Positions 53,882 to 62,108 of a stretch of 64,000 nucleotides of DNA are shown piece after piece. Source of the DNA: Lentilactobacillus hilgardii DSM 20176 = ATCC 8290 (GTDB lineage: Bacteria; Bacillota; Bacilli; Lactobacillales; Lactobacillaceae); the NCBI RefSeq assembly GCF_000159315.1, contig NZ_GG669993.1, positions 493,934-557,933 on the forward strand, given 5' to 3'. The first letter of the stretch is position 1; every line of letters starts with the position of its first letter. The position numbers were made by a program, and so were the translations under genes. The notes beneath the pieces were generated by a model. That model was not told the origin of the DNA. It ran no database searches and was given only the letters and a program-made list of their open reading frames with translations.

Positions 53882-54634
53882 CTAACGGCTAAGGAAGTCT
53901 GCACCCAGCTTTCCAACGTCATTAAACAACCGGATTGTGTTCATTCTACTTCTTGATCCAAATGTCAATAATGCAATGGAAATCACCTTATTGCCATATA
54001 CAAATTCTGCTACATCATGATCAATCTGATAACCTTCACCGGTTTTATTATAAACTTGAATGCCATTACCTGTCTCATCAAAATCACCGGGTAGCTTATA
54101 TCGGAATTGTTGATTCAAAAACCAGGTCTTTGTCATTGGATGATTAGCAATGGCCATTTCTAACAGCCTTTGACTTTCGGCAGGTGTTGTATAGTTATCT
54201 TTTCCATTTTCTAAAGCATTTGTATCCATCAAATACCTATTAAGACGGGTTTTATAAAATCCCATTTTAGATAAATATTGATTAACATGATCCATTCCAA
54301 TAAGGTCAATAACCAAATTAGTAGCCGAATTATCAGAAACACTGATCATCAAAGCCAGAAGATCTTTCAGTTGGAATATTCTTTCGGAAAGGAGCTGTAA
54401 AACACCGGCCCCGCCAACTAATTTATCCCTCCGTACATGAACTTCTTTATCCAAATCAAAATGACTATCCAATACATCATTTAAGATAGCCAGCTTAATC
54501 AAAGAAGCCGACCGAAATGCTTTATTTGCATTAACAGCCAGCTTTTGCTCATGATTAACTTTGATAATCAAACCAATTGTTTCAGGAGCTTTTGAAACTA
54601 AATTTTGAATTAGCTGAAACTCATCTTTACTCAT
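53882..54634 (-). CDS. Cytoplasmic beta-lactamase-fold serine hydrolase
   Basis: This 250-residue protein has the three active-site motifs of class A beta-lactamases and penicilloyl-serine hydrolases: SLIK (Ser44-Lys47), SDN (100-102) and KTG (197-199). It lacks a signal peptide and the usual EPELN omega-loop glutamate, so it is probably not a resistance enzyme. ATG 54634 follows GGAG; the TTG six bases upstream is less likely. It overlaps the NlpC/P60 gene by 4 bp, so both should act together. A carboxypeptidase- or esterase-like step on peptides is an inference. Confidence 0.82.
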   Translation of the reverse strand: MSKDEFQLIQNLVSKAPETIGLIIKVNHEQKLAVNANKAFRSASLIKLAILNDVLDSHFDLDKEVHVRRDKLVGGAGVLQLLSERIFQLKDLLALMISVSDNSATNLVIDLIGMDHVNQYLSKMGFYKTRLNRYLMDTNALENGKDNYTTPAESQRLLEMAIANHPMTKTWFLNQQFRYKLPGDFDETGNGIQVYNKTGEGYQIDHDVAEFVYGNKVISIALLTFGSRSRMNTIRLFNDVGKLGADFLSR

Positions 54635-55521
54635 CGCCAATATCTCCGAAAGCCTGCAAATTCAGAAGCAAATTTGGGCTCAGTGAGGCTTGCAATATCA
54701 ATCGTTTTTCCAGGTGTCCGTGATTCAATCATTTTACCTTCACCTATATACATGCCCACATGATGGACATAGCCACGCCCATGATCATATCCAAAGAATA
54801 CTAAGTCTCCCGGTAAAATAGCTTCTGGTGCAACCGGCATTCCGCCATCATGTTGATCATCAGCATCTCTTGGAATATCAAATCCTAAGACCCGATGCAT
54901 ACTATAAACCAGTCCCGAGCAATCAAATCCGTAAGAACTGATGCCACCCCAAAGATAACGCATGCCGAGAAATTGACGAGCCATTTCAACCATTGTTTCA
55001 CCAGAATTTTGACCCGAAACAGGTAAAACTGATGCTTGTTTATCAAGGTACGCCTTGCCTAAAGGTGTTGCGACCTCAAGATAATCACCATCAATGCCTA
55101 CTTCAGGTAAAATTGTCCCTAAACTAATTTCTATCAACGGTTTTTTGTTTGCATCATACAATTGTGCAGACTTGGCAGCAACCCGAACCGTTGACGTAAC
55201 TGGCGGGTAGGTAATTTGCTGGTCACTCAACAGTTTTGTTGGAACCCATCCCGGATATCCTCTTGAATCAGAGTCATCCTTCTGATTGCTGACAAAGACC
55301 TTTGCCCAATCGCCATCAAAATGATCAATAATCAATTCATCATTAAACAATGCTTGGGTCTCCAAAAGATCATCGTCACTGAGTTTTACAGATTGTTCAT
55401 TACTCATTTGAGTAACCCATTTCTTGCCATCACCATTTAAGGCCGGTTCATCGACCGGACGCGGTGCGCTTTTTGACTTCCAGATAGTTGCCACAGGCAC
55501 TTTAACACGTCTTGTTTCCAC
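54631..55521 (-). CDS. NlpC/P60 endopeptidase with SH3 domains (YkfC-like)
   Basis: This 296-residue protein has two SH3b-like domains (about 1-100 and 108-168) and a C40 peptidase domain with catalytic Cys201 in FDCSGLVYS and His254 in HHVGMYIG. It has no signal peptide, unlike wall hydrolases. The size and layout match YkfC, which cleaves gamma-D-Glu-diamino-acid bonds of imported muropeptides in the cytoplasm. It starts with GTG after GGGGGTG. An extended -10 TGGTATCAT lies just upstream, so it is transcribed independently of the insertion sequence next to it. Confidence 0.85.
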   Translation of the reverse strand: METRRVKVPVATIWKSKSAPRPVDEPALNGDGKKWVTQMSNEQSVKLSDDDLLETQALFNDELIIDHFDGDWAKVFVSNQKDDSDSRGYPGWVPTKLLSDQQITYPPVTSTVRVAAKSAQLYDANKKPLIEISLGTILPEVGIDGDYLEVATPLGKAYLDKQASVLPVSGQNSGETMVEMARQFLGMRYLWGGISSYGFDCSGLVYSMHRVLGFDIPRDADDQHDGGMPVAPEAILPGDLVFFGYDHGRGYVHHVGMYIGEGKMIESRTPGKTIDIASLTEPKFASEFAGFRRYWR

Positions 55522-55635
55522 CGTGACACCCCCATTCGTTTTTTATTATGATACCACGAATTTGACTTTCAATAAATAAGTTCGACTTCCTGGACCAATT
55601 GACCCTGTTTTATCCAAATAGATAATCATAAGCAA

Positions 55636-55760
55636 GTGAACTACTCGGCCATGAATGACTGAGCTTCTGGGAACACGAAGTAGTATTTAGGCTGTTACAT
55701 CGGTATACCGAAAACCTAACTTACAGAACTTCGCTCTTTTACCATGGCTAGTTCCTGACC
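55636..55760 (-). ncRNA. Candidate omega-RNA region of copy 2
   Basis: The segment from the tnpB 3' end to the right boundary carries small hairpins (CGGTATACCG; an imperfect CTCAG/CTCGG stem at the end) and is highly similar to copy 1. By analogy with IS605 TnpB systems it would provide the guide-RNA scaffold; the guide would begin TTGCTTATGATT in flanking DNA. This is positional inference. Confidence 0.45.
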
Positions 55761-56915
55761 AATAGCTTTTAGTCCGCAATTAAGGATATTAACTGCCGCA
55801 TTAATATCTCGGTCGTGATGCGTTCGGCATTCAGAACACGTCCATTCTCGAATAGCTAAAGGCTTGGGTCCATCATTCTGACCGCACGCTGAACAGATTC
55901 GGGAAGTGTTCCTGGCGCTCACCACCACTAATTGCTTACCGTACCAGGCACACTTATATTCAAGCATGGTCCGGAATTGAGACCAACTGGCGTTTGCGAT
56001 GGACTGGGCTAGATGGTGATTGCGCATCAGATTTTTGGTTTTCAAATCCTCAATCACAATCACATCATAGTTTCTAACTAAGGCCGTCGTCAGTTTATGG
56101 AGGTAGTCTTTGCGCTGGTTGGCAATTTTCGCTTGATAACGCGCTTTGGTCATTTTAGCCCGTTGCCAATTTTGATAATCATTGAGTGCCAGCTTGGATA
56201 ATTGATGGTGATGATTCCATTGACGCATCGCCACGGTTGCCCGCTGCTTGCGCCGGCTAAACTTGGATTGCCAACGCGTCGCTTGCTTTTCGAACCACTT
56301 AGCCTTGAAGGTCCCGTACTTAACCCCGTTAGAGTCAATCGCTAAATCGGCAACGCCCATATCCAAGCCCACCATTTGGTGAGTCTTCGGCAAGTCGTGA
56401 ACTTCGGTTTCGACCTGCAGGGAAAGGTAGTAGCGCCCCGTTGCGTCATGACTAATCGTGTAGCGCTTAATTTTGGCGTCGGCTAATTGGTTAGTCTTGC
56501 TGGTCCGAATACTCCCGAGTTTGGGCAATCTTAAACGCTGCTTAGCCTCTACGACGCAGATTGATTGCCCGGTATAGGCTTGCTTAGCGCTATGGCGGGA
56601 CTTAAACCGGGGATGACCACCCCGATGTTGAAACAAGTTCTTAAAGGCAATCGCAAGGTTATGGTTAACCACAAATAAGCTGGTGGAATCACTCGCTTTG
56701 AGGAAAGGGTACTCTTGCTTAAACCGTTTAAGCAGATAATTCATATCGTATTCACCAACAAACTGACTTTTCGGGTTATTTTCATAACGTTTATTAGCCG
56801 TCGCTAACATTTGATTCCAAACAAACCGATCGTTGCCAAATAGTTGCCATAATTGATTGATTTGTGCTTAGTTAGGGTATAAGCGCAGTTTAACCCCTTT
56901 AACCAACGTGGTCAT
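55716..56915 (-). pseudogene. tnpB: TnpB RNA-guided nuclease gene with early nonsense codon
   Basis: The intended start is ATG 56915 (MTTLVKGVKLRLYPN) after GAGGAGG. Codon 16 is TAA (56868-56870), and the frame then continues [18 protein letters not shown] into a 364-residue open part from ATG 56810. That part keeps the RuvC triad: GLDMG (Asp150), IVIEDLK (Glu254) and HDRDINAA (Asp335), and the zinc ribbon cysteines 306, 309, 325 and 328. Initiation at 56810 would lack the first ~36 residues and has no clear ribosome-binding site, so activity is doubtful. Confidence 0.88.
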
Positions 56916-56949
56916 ACGATACCTCCTCTTGTTATTTTTCTCGTTTGCG

Positions 56950-57234
56950 TTGATCGTCAAGGGACTTAGCGATTGCCTATTGATTGACAGCCCCGATCCT
57001 TTGGTTGCCCCACTTGTCGACAACTTCGGACACTGATGTCAGTCATGCTGTTTAGGCACGCTCACTAGTAGTTGAACCTGACCATCTTGACCATCTTCAG
57101 ATGAACAATTTAAAAACCGGGTTCATCGGCGGTTCCGTCAACCAGGAGTTTGAAAACTTTCCCACTGTGTCTGGTTAAAAACTGCTACTCTTATGCGTTA
57201 TGGTAATTCACGTTATGCAACGAGATTTGGTCAT
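56950..57234 (-). pseudogene. tnpA: tnpA remnant (copy 2)
   Basis: From ATG 57234 the minus strand starts MTKSRCI, parallel to MAKSGCI of copy 1, and then breaks into several frames with stops. Alignment to copy 1 by eye shows many small deletions. No intact HUH motif is visible. It is more decayed than copy 1 in this part although its tnpB is better preserved. Confidence 0.5.
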
Positions 57235-57350
57235 ATATTAATCTATTGTACTTTTTTTAATAAAAATTATAGCATATAAAGAACGTTACTGTGTACGTAA
57301 ATTCATAAAACAAGGAAATTTATTGCAGGTAATTATCGTTTATTAGCCGT

Positions 57351-57399
57351 AAAAACGGGACAAGAAAACACGTCCTTAAAAGAACGTGTTTTCTGGCCC
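57351..57399 (-). terminator. Terminator downstream of the epimerase gene, abutting copy 2
   Basis: On the minus strand GGGCCAGAAAACACGT pairs with ACGTGTTTTCTTGTCCC across an 8- to 10-nt loop, followed by GTTTTTAC. The element begins directly after this T tract. Confidence 0.75.
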
Positions 57400-57582
57400 T
57401 ATCTCATAAAAAATTGGATCAAAAAATAATTTCGACCCAACTTCCCATAAAAAAATCAATGATTTATCCGTATAGAAACACGCGATTACAGCTAAATCAT
57501 TCAATAGTTAAATTAAATGAACAATTTTACCCTTTATATTTTGATATAAATTGATTCAAAATTTTTTGCCGTTAAAAACCAA

Positions 57583-58668
57583 TTATTTTGACAGTTGTGC
57601 AAATCCAAGTCCAGCAAAATGTGGCAAAAAAATTTGATTAGCTTTATTGGATATACCACCCTTAACGGGATTGCTGGAAAACATCATTGAGGCATCAAGA
57701 TCCACATATTTCACATTTTCCTTTGCAGCGGCTAAATGTGCAGCAGCCGTTACCGAAACAGATGACTCGATCATACTACCAACCATGCAGGGTATACCGG
57801 CTGTCTCGGCAAGCGTATTGATTTTCAGGGCATTATCGATGCCTCCAGCCTTCATTAACTTTAAATTAATCAAATCGCAGCCGTTCATTGAAATCAAACG
57901 CTGTGCATCCTGAACGGAAAAAATACTTTCATCTGCCATGATTAATGTTTGCGTATTCTGAGTGACGTAAGCCATCCCTTCGAAATCCGTAGCAGCAACC
58001 GGCTGTTCCACCAACTGAATATCCAAGCCCAGCTTCGCCATTTGATTAATCGCCGACACAGCCTGTTTATAATGCCATCCTTGATTTGCATCCAACCGAA
58101 TATTGACCGATGGGCCAACTGCTTTTCGAATGGCCGCAACCTTTTCAACATCTGAAGATTCCGAGTCACTGCCAACCTTAATTTTTAAAGTTGAAAAACT
58201 GGCATTCATTAATTCTTTAGCCTGCGCAATCATTTTGTCGGTTGTCCCGACACTGACTGTGTAATCTGTTTGAATTTTGTCGGCATATCCTCCCAACAGT
58301 TGATACAAAGGAACCTGATAGTGCTGGGCAATTAAATCATTAACCGCAATGTTTAATGCAGCCTTCGGACTTGAGTTATGAACCATCGATTGGTCAATTG
58401 TTGCCTTAATGTCCTCGGAATTCACCAAAGATTTTCCAATTAGTTTTGGTCCAATGATTTCATTAACTGCTTCTTTAATACTCGACACACTATCACCAGT
58501 GATAACAGGTGTCGGTGATGCCTCTCCTAAGCCTATCAGGCCGCTACTGTCTTCCACCTTTACAATGAGTGTCCGAGCAGTTGTAACCGTCCTTAGAGCG
58601 GTTACAAACGGTCTTTTTAGAGGAACTGCAGCCTCACTGATCTCAATCTTTTTAATGACCGGTGTCAC
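57583..58668 (-). CDS. Dipeptide epimerase (L-Ala-D/L-Glu epimerase, YkfB-like)
   Basis: This 361-residue enolase-superfamily enzyme epimerises the D-Glu of L-Ala-D-Glu so that the dipeptide can be used. The barrel carries the KxK base motif LKIKVGSD near residue 165, metal ligands in RLDANQGW, VEQPV and MADES, a second lysine in LINLKLMKAGG and the dipeptide-specific DLDASMMF near the end. It lies 14 bp after the peptide-binding protein gene. Related dipeptide epimerases have other specificities, so the substrate is likely but not certain. Confidence 0.87.
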   Translation of the reverse strand: MTPVIKKIEISEAAVPLKRPFVTALRTVTTARTLIVKVEDSSGLIGLGEASPTPVITGDSVSSIKEAVNEIIGPKLIGKSLVNSEDIKATIDQSMVHNSSPKAALNIAVNDLIAQHYQVPLYQLLGGYADKIQTDYTVSVGTTDKMIAQAKELMNASFSTLKIKVGSDSESSDVEKVAAIRKAVGPSVNIRLDANQGWHYKQAVSAINQMAKLGLDIQLVEQPVAATDFEGMAYVTQNTQTLIMADESIFSVQDAQRLISMNGCDLINLKLMKAGGIDNALKINTLAETAGIPCMVGSMIESSVSVTAAAHLAAAKENVKYVDLDASMMFSSNPVKGGISNKANQIFLPHFAGLGFAQLSK

Positions 58669-58682
58669 GAATAGCTACCTCC

Positions 58683-60302
58683 TTACTTGATATAAGCATT
58701 TTTAAAGTTATAGTTTGCGCCGGCCGTATTGTAAACGACATCCTTTACGCTTGATTTAATCATCCATTTTTCACCAGATTGATAAAGTGGGATTATAGCC
58801 TGATCATTCAATGCAAGGTTTTGGGCCTTGACCATATCATCCCAACGCGCTTGTGCATTCCCACCATCATCATTATTACTTGCATCGATTAATTTATCGT
58901 ATTCCGAATTCTTCCAGCGCGAAATATTACTTGGATTAGTCGACGTTAAAATATTCAGGAACGTAATTGGATCCGAAAAATCCGCAAACCAATTAGCAAC
59001 CGTAGCTTGGAATTGATGATCCGCTTGTCGTGATAGGATGACACGTCCCGGAATATTATTTAATGTCACATGAAGTCCCGGCAATTTTTCAAGTGCACTT
59101 TGTAAATATTCACTTAATTGTTTTTGATCATAAGTATCAGAGTTTAATAACGTAAAGTGAAGTGACTTGAGACCTACCTCCTGCAAACCTTGTTTAAAGA
59201 GTTGCTTGGCTTTGGTTGGATTATATTTCATAGAAGCCGGAGCAGTGACGTCTTTCGTAAAATCAGTCCCATCTTTAGGTGATACTGCCAGTCCCTTAGA
59301 CACGAAGCTATCATTACTGATGGCACCACCTGAAACAACTTTATCAGCTAACATTGGTCGATTAATAATCATTGACATGGCCTGACGAATTTTCAGGTTC
59401 TTGAAAGCTTTAATTTTTTGATTAAAGGCAATGTAATAATTAGAAGATTGCTGACGTGAAACAAGATCCTTTTTATTATTCATTTGCTTAGATTGGGTTG
59501 CGGACAACTGAGCCATATCCAGCTTGCCTTCGTTAAACAAATTCAATCCGGTTGATGGATCCTTAACAACGCTGAACTTCACATTATCAAGTTTGACATT
59601 TTTCTTATCCCAATAATGATTGTTTTTCTTTAGTGTCCAACTTAGATTTGTTCCCGTCCATTTAGTTAAGGTAAACGGACCATTGTAAACCTGCGTCTTG
59701 GATGAAGTCCCGTATTTATTTCCATATTTATTAACCGTTTTCGAATCTTGTGGGAAAAAGACTGGAAATCCCATTAACAATTTAAAGTATGGAATTCGTT
59801 GCTCTAATGTCACCGTCAGCTTATATTTCCCGTTAGCTTTAATGCCAAGTGACGAAACGGCAGCTTTTTTATCTTGAATTTTATCCGCGTTCTTAATGCC
59901 CGAAAATAGATAGCCATACTGTGAAGCCGTCTTAGGGTTAAGCGTTCTTCGCCACGAATAAACAAAGTCTTGGGCAGTGACAGGATCACCGTTACTCCAC
60001 TTAGCATTTTTCCGAAGGTTAAACGTATACGTCTTCCCATCCTTTGAAACAGTAGAGGACGTTGCAATTCCGGGTTCGACCTTACTGTCTTTACCCAAAC
60101 GGAATAACCCTTCATCAACGTTATTCAAAACGTTGAAAGTCCCAACAGCCGTGGTTTTGGAAGGGTCAACCGTTGTCAATTCAGAATCAGTAGACGTTGT
60201 AATCGTCTTCTTTTGTTGACTAGAATTTTGACCACATCCAACAAGAATCAGTGAAATGCCAGCGACACTCGCTAACACCGATATGTTACGAGATATATGC
60301 AT
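58683..60302 (-). CDS. Peptide ABC transporter substrate-binding lipoprotein (OppA/MppA-like)
   Basis: The 539-residue precursor has a signal peptide ending in LVGCG (Cys23 lipidated) and the SBP_bac_5 fold with STVSKDGKTYTFNLRKNAKWSNGDPVTAQDFVYSW-type blocks (given here only as the family pattern around residues 80-118). Such proteins deliver oligopeptides to Opp permeases. No permease or ATPase genes lie beside it, so it must share an Opp system encoded elsewhere. Co-transcription with the epimerase suggests murein peptides as ligand, as for MppA. Confidence 0.87.
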   Translation of the reverse strand: MHISRNISVLASVAGISLILVGCGQNSSQQKKTITTSTDSELTTVDPSKTTAVGTFNVLNNVDEGLFRLGKDSKVEPGIATSSTVSKDGKTYTFNLRKNAKWSNGDPVTAQDFVYSWRRTLNPKTASQYGYLFSGIKNADKIQDKKAAVSSLGIKANGKYKLTVTLEQRIPYFKLLMGFPVFFPQDSKTVNKYGNKYGTSSKTQVYNGPFTLTKWTGTNLSWTLKKNNHYWDKKNVKLDNVKFSVVKDPSTGLNLFNEGKLDMAQLSATQSKQMNNKKDLVSRQQSSNYYIAFNQKIKAFKNLKIRQAMSMIINRPMLADKVVSGGAISNDSFVSKGLAVSPKDGTDFTKDVTAPASMKYNPTKAKQLFKQGLQEVGLKSLHFTLLNSDTYDQKQLSEYLQSALEKLPGLHVTLNNIPGRVILSRQADHQFQATVANWFADFSDPITFLNILTSTNPSNISRWKNSEYDKLIDASNNDDGGNAQARWDDMVKAQNLALNDQAIIPLYQSGEKWMIKSSVKDVVYNTAGANYNFKNAYIK

Positions 60303-60375
60303 TATAAATCACTCCTCAAAATATGTGAGATTCTTAACGAACCTAACTTAAAGTCTAATTTAGCATAAATATTAT

Positions 60376-60415
60376 AAAAAAACAGGCTTTTTTAATGAAT
60401 TTTTCATCAAGCCTG
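60376..60415 (-). terminator. Terminator of the P1/C39 peptidase genes
   Basis: CAGGCTT-GATGAA pairs with TTCAT-AAGCCTG and is followed by TTTTTTT on the minus strand. It separates the upstream peptidase genes from the binding-protein/epimerase unit. Confidence 0.82.
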
Positions 60416-60429
60416 GTTTTGTTACATAT

Positions 60430-60981
60430 TTATTTAGTTAGCGAAACCGCCATTTTACGGGAATAGTAGATTGTCTCAAATTTTTCTTTGGCCATCCAAT
60501 ATTTTCCATCAATTGGATCACTCACATGAACCCGATTTTGATCAAAACCATCTAAAATGACCGCGTGATTATTCACAGGTACCAGCCCAAAAGGATATTT
60601 TTCCCATTTTGGCTGTTCAAAATGGACCGTTACATATGTTAAAACAGGATAGCCCCTTTGGACCTCGTCAAATAACCAACTGGAATTAGCGCCACTTAAA
60701 TCCCTGAGCATCCCATATTTTCGACCCCATTCAATCAAAGGACAGGTAAAAATTGCTTCAAACTTTCCAGACTGGTTTTTGAAGGGAGAGCCGCCAAAGC
60801 CATGATAAGGATTACCATCCTGACTGATTGGCATATCCAATAAAAATTCACCATAACTAACTTCCACGGCTTCCTGGTTAAAATGAAACCCTTCTAACAA
60901 GCTGGCCGCTTCGCAACCGTTAATTGCGCCCCACGACAGCTGGCTGATGTTTTCTACCCCAAGTAAAACTTGCTGAGTCAT
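60430..60981 (-). CDS. C39-like cysteine peptidase
   Basis: This 183-residue protein shows the papain-like triad of the C39_2 family: Cys23 in NGCEAASL, His139 in NNHAVILDGFD and Asp155 in VSDPIDG. There is no signal peptide or transmembrane segment, so it appears cytoplasmic, unlike bacteriocin-processing C39 domains fused to ABC transporters. It overlaps the P1 peptidase stop by 4 bp and should be co-translated with it. The substrate is unknown; peptide or cross-link cleavage is inferred from neighbours. Confidence 0.78.
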   Translation of the reverse strand: MTQQVLLGVENISQLSWGAINGCEAASLLEGFHFNQEAVEVSYGEFLLDMPISQDGNPYHGFGGSPFKNQSGKFEAIFTCPLIEWGRKYGMLRDLSGANSSWLFDEVQRGYPVLTYVTVHFEQPKWEKYPFGLVPVNNHAVILDGFDQNRVHVSDPIDGKYWMAKEKFETIYYSRKMAVSLTK

Positions 60982-62087
60982 TTTGCCACCCCTAATTGCT
61001 TGAACATAATATCGAGCATATCTGTATATCGAGGCTGGCTTTCCTCTAGTTTTTTTGCTGCATCAATCAAACTTAGACGCAAGCGTCCCTTTCGGTCTAC
61101 AATGGATTTTGCATGTACCAAGGAACTTAAAACGGACTCATCAACAGCAGCAGCCGTTGCTCTAAAAAATAAGTCAATTTTATTGTCATTAAATCGAATC
61201 ACTTTATCAAACTGGTTCTCAGAAAAATGTTCAACCAAATTGGTCGTCGAAAAGGCAAAAACAATTTCACCGCTACCGTTTCCAATAAAACCACCCGTTC
61301 TGTTGATACCGACAGTTGCCCGTTTGGCCATCCGCTTTAGTTGACGTGAATTTAGTGGTGCATCCGTTGCAAGAATGGTAATAATCGATCCCTTTTCTTC
61401 TTTTTCTTTATCGGCTGCAAGCATCTGCGCAAGTGGTTGCCCTACCGAAGCACCATTCACAACGAAGTCCGTTAAATAACCATAGTTTGTCATCACCAAA
61501 GCGCCAACCGTATATTGATGTTGATCATCAATTTTAACAATTCTTGATGATGATCCTATGCCACCTTTCAAGTCATAACACATCATACCCCGGCCTGCTC
61601 CAACAGCCCCCTCCTCAAATTGATCGGCTGCCGCGTCCAACGCACTATACACATCATCTTCACTCAAATACATTTTTCGAATATTTGATACATCACCATC
61701 ATTGCATTCTGCCACAACCGGATTCACCGTACTAGTAGTATCTCCGATTTCAATATTTTGAGTCAGCATCCGCTTCGTTAAAGCGTTAATTGCAGTTCCA
61801 ACGCCAAATGTGTTTGTCAATACAATTGGTGTTTCAATTGTGCCCAGTTCATCAATTTGAACCAAACCAACACTTTTGCCAAAGCCGTTAATCACATATG
61901 ACGCCGCCGGAACTTTACTTCGAAACATATTACCTGTATGTGGCAATATGGCGGTAACTCCAGTGTGGACATCGCCATCATTAATGGTAATCTGGCCCAC
62001 TTTTACACCGGAAACATCCGTTATTAAATTAAGGTTTCCCTTGATTCCTTGCGATACATCATTTAAAAGCGGCACTTGAAGTCCCAT
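60978..62087 (-). CDS. P1 family peptidase (DmpA-like Ntn hydrolase)
   Basis: This 369-residue protein is a self-processing N-terminal nucleophile hydrolase. The cleavage site is the Gly233-Ser234 pair in EEKGSIITIL, which would free Ser234 as nucleophile, and ATDAPL follows at 240-245. Family members include DmpA, which removes N-terminal L- and D-amino acids, and beta-peptidyl aminopeptidases. There is no signal peptide. Its place beside an L-Ala-D/L-Glu epimerase makes a D-amino-acid-containing peptide a reasonable substrate. Confidence 0.87.
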   Translation of the reverse strand: MGLQVPLLNDVSQGIKGNLNLITDVSGVKVGQITINDGDVHTGVTAILPHTGNMFRSKVPAASYVINGFGKSVGLVQIDELGTIETPIVLTNTFGVGTAINALTKRMLTQNIEIGDTTSTVNPVVAECNDGDVSNIRKMYLSEDDVYSALDAAADQFEEGAVGAGRGMMCYDLKGGIGSSSRIVKIDDQHQYTVGALVMTNYGYLTDFVVNGASVGQPLAQMLAADKEKEEKGSIITILATDAPLNSRQLKRMAKRATVGINRTGGFIGNGSGEIVFAFSTTNLVEHFSENQFDKVIRFNDNKIDLFFRATAAAVDESVLSSLVHAKSIVDRKGRLRLSLIDAAKKLEESQPRYTDMLDIMFKQLGVAK

Positions 62088-62108
62088 TTTAGTTACCTCC
62101 CATTAAAC

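Larger units (their letters stand above)
55636..57348 (-). mobile_element. IS605-like element, copy 2
   Basis: A 1.7-kb element with a degraded tnpA and a nearly complete tnpB on the minus strand. Its ends match copy 1: the right end stops at TAGTTCAC, and the left end begins directly after TTTTTAC. No target duplication is seen, as expected for Y1 transposases. It sits between the epimerase gene and the YkfC-like gene, immediately after a terminator hairpin. Confidence 0.85.

Noticed and set aside
53882..54634. Beta-lactam resistance gene
   Set aside because: Motifs of the fold are present, but the protein lacks an export signal and the usual deacylation glutamate motif.
52597..57348. CRISPR array or composite transposon
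   Set aside because: No short regularly spaced repeats were seen. The two elements are IS605-like and their ends do not form a composite unit with matching outer boundaries.
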